From assembly GCA_001412425.1 (NCBI GenBank), contig LKUH01000001.1, positions 1 through 7,314 on the forward strand: DNA of 7,314 bases, in the 5' to 3' direction. Source of the DNA: Candidatus Cloacimonas sp. SDB. Its GTDB lineage: Bacteria; Cloacimonadota; Cloacimonadia; Cloacimonadales; TCS61. Positions 6,150-7,314 of this stretch are shown one piece after another. The notes below the pieces were generated by a model. The model was not told the origin of the DNA, did not search any database, and was given only the letters and a program-made list of their open reading frames with translations. The first letter of the stretch is position 1. Every line of letters starts with the position of its first letter. The position numbers and the translations under genes are program-made.

Positions 6150-7247
6150 ATGAAAAAATTAGCTTTATTTTTGAGTTTTCTAATGATTACCGCTCTTTGT
6201 GCCCAGAATGTTAATTTTAATCTTATCGGAGCCGGTGCCCGGGCAGCAGGGATGGGCGGTGCTTTTATCGGAGTTGCTGATGATGCTACTGCCATAGTCT
6301 GGAATCCAGCCGGATTGACCTTGCTGGAGAGACCGGAAGCATCTGTAGTGGGAAGATTTGTTGCAGATGCTTATGAAATTGACTGGGCTGACGAAACCTA
6401 TGAGGAGACGCAGAGTCATTTTGTTCTGAATTTTTTAAGTGGAGCAATTCCTCTACAGTTAGGTAGCAAAAAAGTGGTAGCAGCACTCGCTCTGCAACGG
6501 CAGATAGATCTCTATTCCTACAGTAAGTATACGGATTACTGGGGAGATGAGATTGAAGCAGAGGGCACAGGTGGTGTTGATACAGCAACATTAGGAGGCG
6601 GTATTCAGATACTGCCGTTTTTATATGCTGGTTTGGCAGCAAATTTCTGGTTTGGAAAATATGAATATACAGAAAATTACCGGGCAGATTATGAATACGA
6701 AGAAAGTTACACAGGGCTGAATTTTGCTTTCGGAGGTATGATTGATCTGAATGGCTTACAGAATCCGGTACCTTTAAAAGTAGGTATGATCTTTAGAACG
6801 CCTTTTGATCTTGATATTGAATACGAAGATGACTGGGAAGAAGACGATGTTACTTTGGAAATGCCTTCAATGCTTGGATTTGGAGCTTCCTACAGATTTG
6901 GTGAATTTTTTACCTTAGCGGCAGATTATGAAATGAGATATTTCTCTGAGGTTGATTTTGCTTTTGATATGAACCAGTTCAGATTGGGAGCTGAATATCT
7001 GCTTGTCAGTGACTTTGCCGTTATTCCTTTAAGAATGGGGTATTATACTCATCCAACTTTCTGGTCCGATGAAAATGGTGATCAGATAATGGGAACCGGT
7101 ATTGGATTGGGAACAGGGTTGATATTCGAAAGCTTTGCCCTAGATTTCAGCTTATCGGGTAACGTTACTGAGATAGATTACGGCAACGATTTAAGCGAAA
7201 CTATCACTCAGGCAATTATAACCGTATCAGGTATTATTTATTTTTAA
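6150..7247 (+). CDS. Outer-membrane beta-barrel protein, OmpP1/FadL (PorV-like) type
   Basis: The 365-residue product starts at ATG 6150 behind a strong AGGAGG (6140-6145) and 26 bases after the CsgG-like gene. MKKLALFLSFLMITALCA is a typical signal peptide, with cleavage likely before Q19. The mature N-terminus carries GAGARAAGMGGAFIGVADD and then NPAGL (52-56), the mark of the FadL/OmpP1/UPF0164/PorV barrels. Repeating stretches of alternating hydrophobic residues with aromatic ends fit beta-strands, and the last residues IIYF end in Phe as most BAM-assembled barrels do. Predicted loops are acidic and tyrosine-rich (about 171-187 and 222-236). FadL relatives carry hydrophobic molecules across the outer membrane, while PorV relatives act in type IX secretion; the sequence alone does not choose. 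Expression is probably shared with the upstream gene, and a terminator follows the stop by 11 bases. Confidence 0.82.
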   Translation: MKKLALFLSFLMITALCAQNVNFNLIGAGARAAGMGGAFIGVADDATAIVWNPAGLTLLERPEASVVGRFVADAYEIDWADETYEETQSHFVLNFLSGAIPLQLGSKKVVAALALQRQIDLYSYSKYTDYWGDEIEAEGTGGVDTATLGGGIQILPFLYAGLAANFWFGKYEYTENYRADYEYEESYTGLNFAFGGMIDLNGLQNPVPLKVGMIFRTPFDLDIEYEDDWEEDDVTLEMPSMLGFGASYRFGEFFTLAADYEMRYFSEVDFAFDMNQFRLGAEYLLVSDFAVIPLRMGYYTHPTFWSDENGDQIMGTGIGLGTGLIFESFALDFSLSGNVTEIDYGNDLSETITQAIITVSGIIYF

Positions 7248-7258
7248 TTAAGCTCATT

Positions 7259-7292
7259 AACCCTCATGCGAAAAGGCATGAGGGTTTTTTTT
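7259..7292 (+). terminator. Strong intrinsic terminator of the envelope operon
   Basis: An 11-base perfect stem, AACCCTCATGC (7259-7269) with GCATGAGGGTT (7276-7286), closes a six-base loop GAAAAG and runs into eight T (7285-7292). This is a textbook Rho-independent terminator just after the barrel gene stop. Confidence 0.95.
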
Positions 7293-7307
7293 ACTCCGGG
7301 AGATTTA

Positions 7308-7314
7308 ATGAATA
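7308..7314 (+). CDS. Possible start of another rightward gene, cut by window edge
   Basis: GGGAG at 7298-7302 stands five bases before an ATG at 7308, which suggests a translation start. Only two codons and one base are inside the window, so nothing can be said of the product, and the match may be chance. Confidence 0.3.

Noticed and set aside
6150..6210. Possible lipoprotein signal in the barrel protein (Cys17)
   Set aside because: The residues before the Cys are T-A-L, which do not fit a lipobox; ordinary cleavage after A18 is more likely.
5442..6642. Several minus-strand open frames opposite the CsgG-like and barrel genes
   Set aside because: Their translations are of low complexity or without recognisable features, while the plus-strand frames have signal peptides, ribosome binding sites and domain matches.

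Overview
The window looks like chromosomal DNA of an AT-rich, Gram-negative (two-membrane) bacterium. Evidence for an outer membrane is the predicted beta-barrel protein ending in an aromatic residue and the exported CsgG-like protein beside it. The gene styles (DUF3417-type alpha-glucan phosphorylase, very large GH13 protein with 'NPDE' in place of 'NHD', CsgG-plus-TPR protein, OmpP1/FadL-like barrel starting 'GAGARAAGMGG') recall FCB-group or candidate-phylum anaerobes such as Cloacimonadota. That placement is inference from remembered family resemblance, not a search result.

Layout. Positions 1-4693 hold a leftward pair of alpha-glucan genes: a phosphorylase (glgP type, 4693 to 2138) followed after 24 bases by a large GH13 alpha-amylase-family protein (2113 to beyond position 1, C-terminus outside the window). 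Positions 4694-4866 are a divergent control region with candidate promoters and two inverted-repeat motifs. Positions 4867-7247 hold a rightward pair of envelope genes: an exported TPR/CsgG-like/FlgT-C-like protein and, 26 bases later, a predicted outer-membrane beta-barrel. A strong intrinsic terminator (7259-7292) ends this pair, and a possible start of another gene lies at the right edge (7308).

How the genes may work together. The phosphorylase releases glucose-1-phosphate from alpha-1,4-glucan, and the GH13 protein probably cuts or rearranges alpha-glucan, so the leftward pair is best read as storage-polysaccharide (glycogen-like) turnover in the cytoplasm. The rightward pair is best read as an envelope module: a periplasmic CsgG-domain protein co-expressed with a barrel. 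No mobile element, CRISPR array, tRNA, rRNA or frameshift was seen. The least-described elements are the domain combination of the CsgG-like protein and its pairing with the barrel, the approximately 260-residue N-terminal region of the GH13 protein, and the motifs in the divergent control region.
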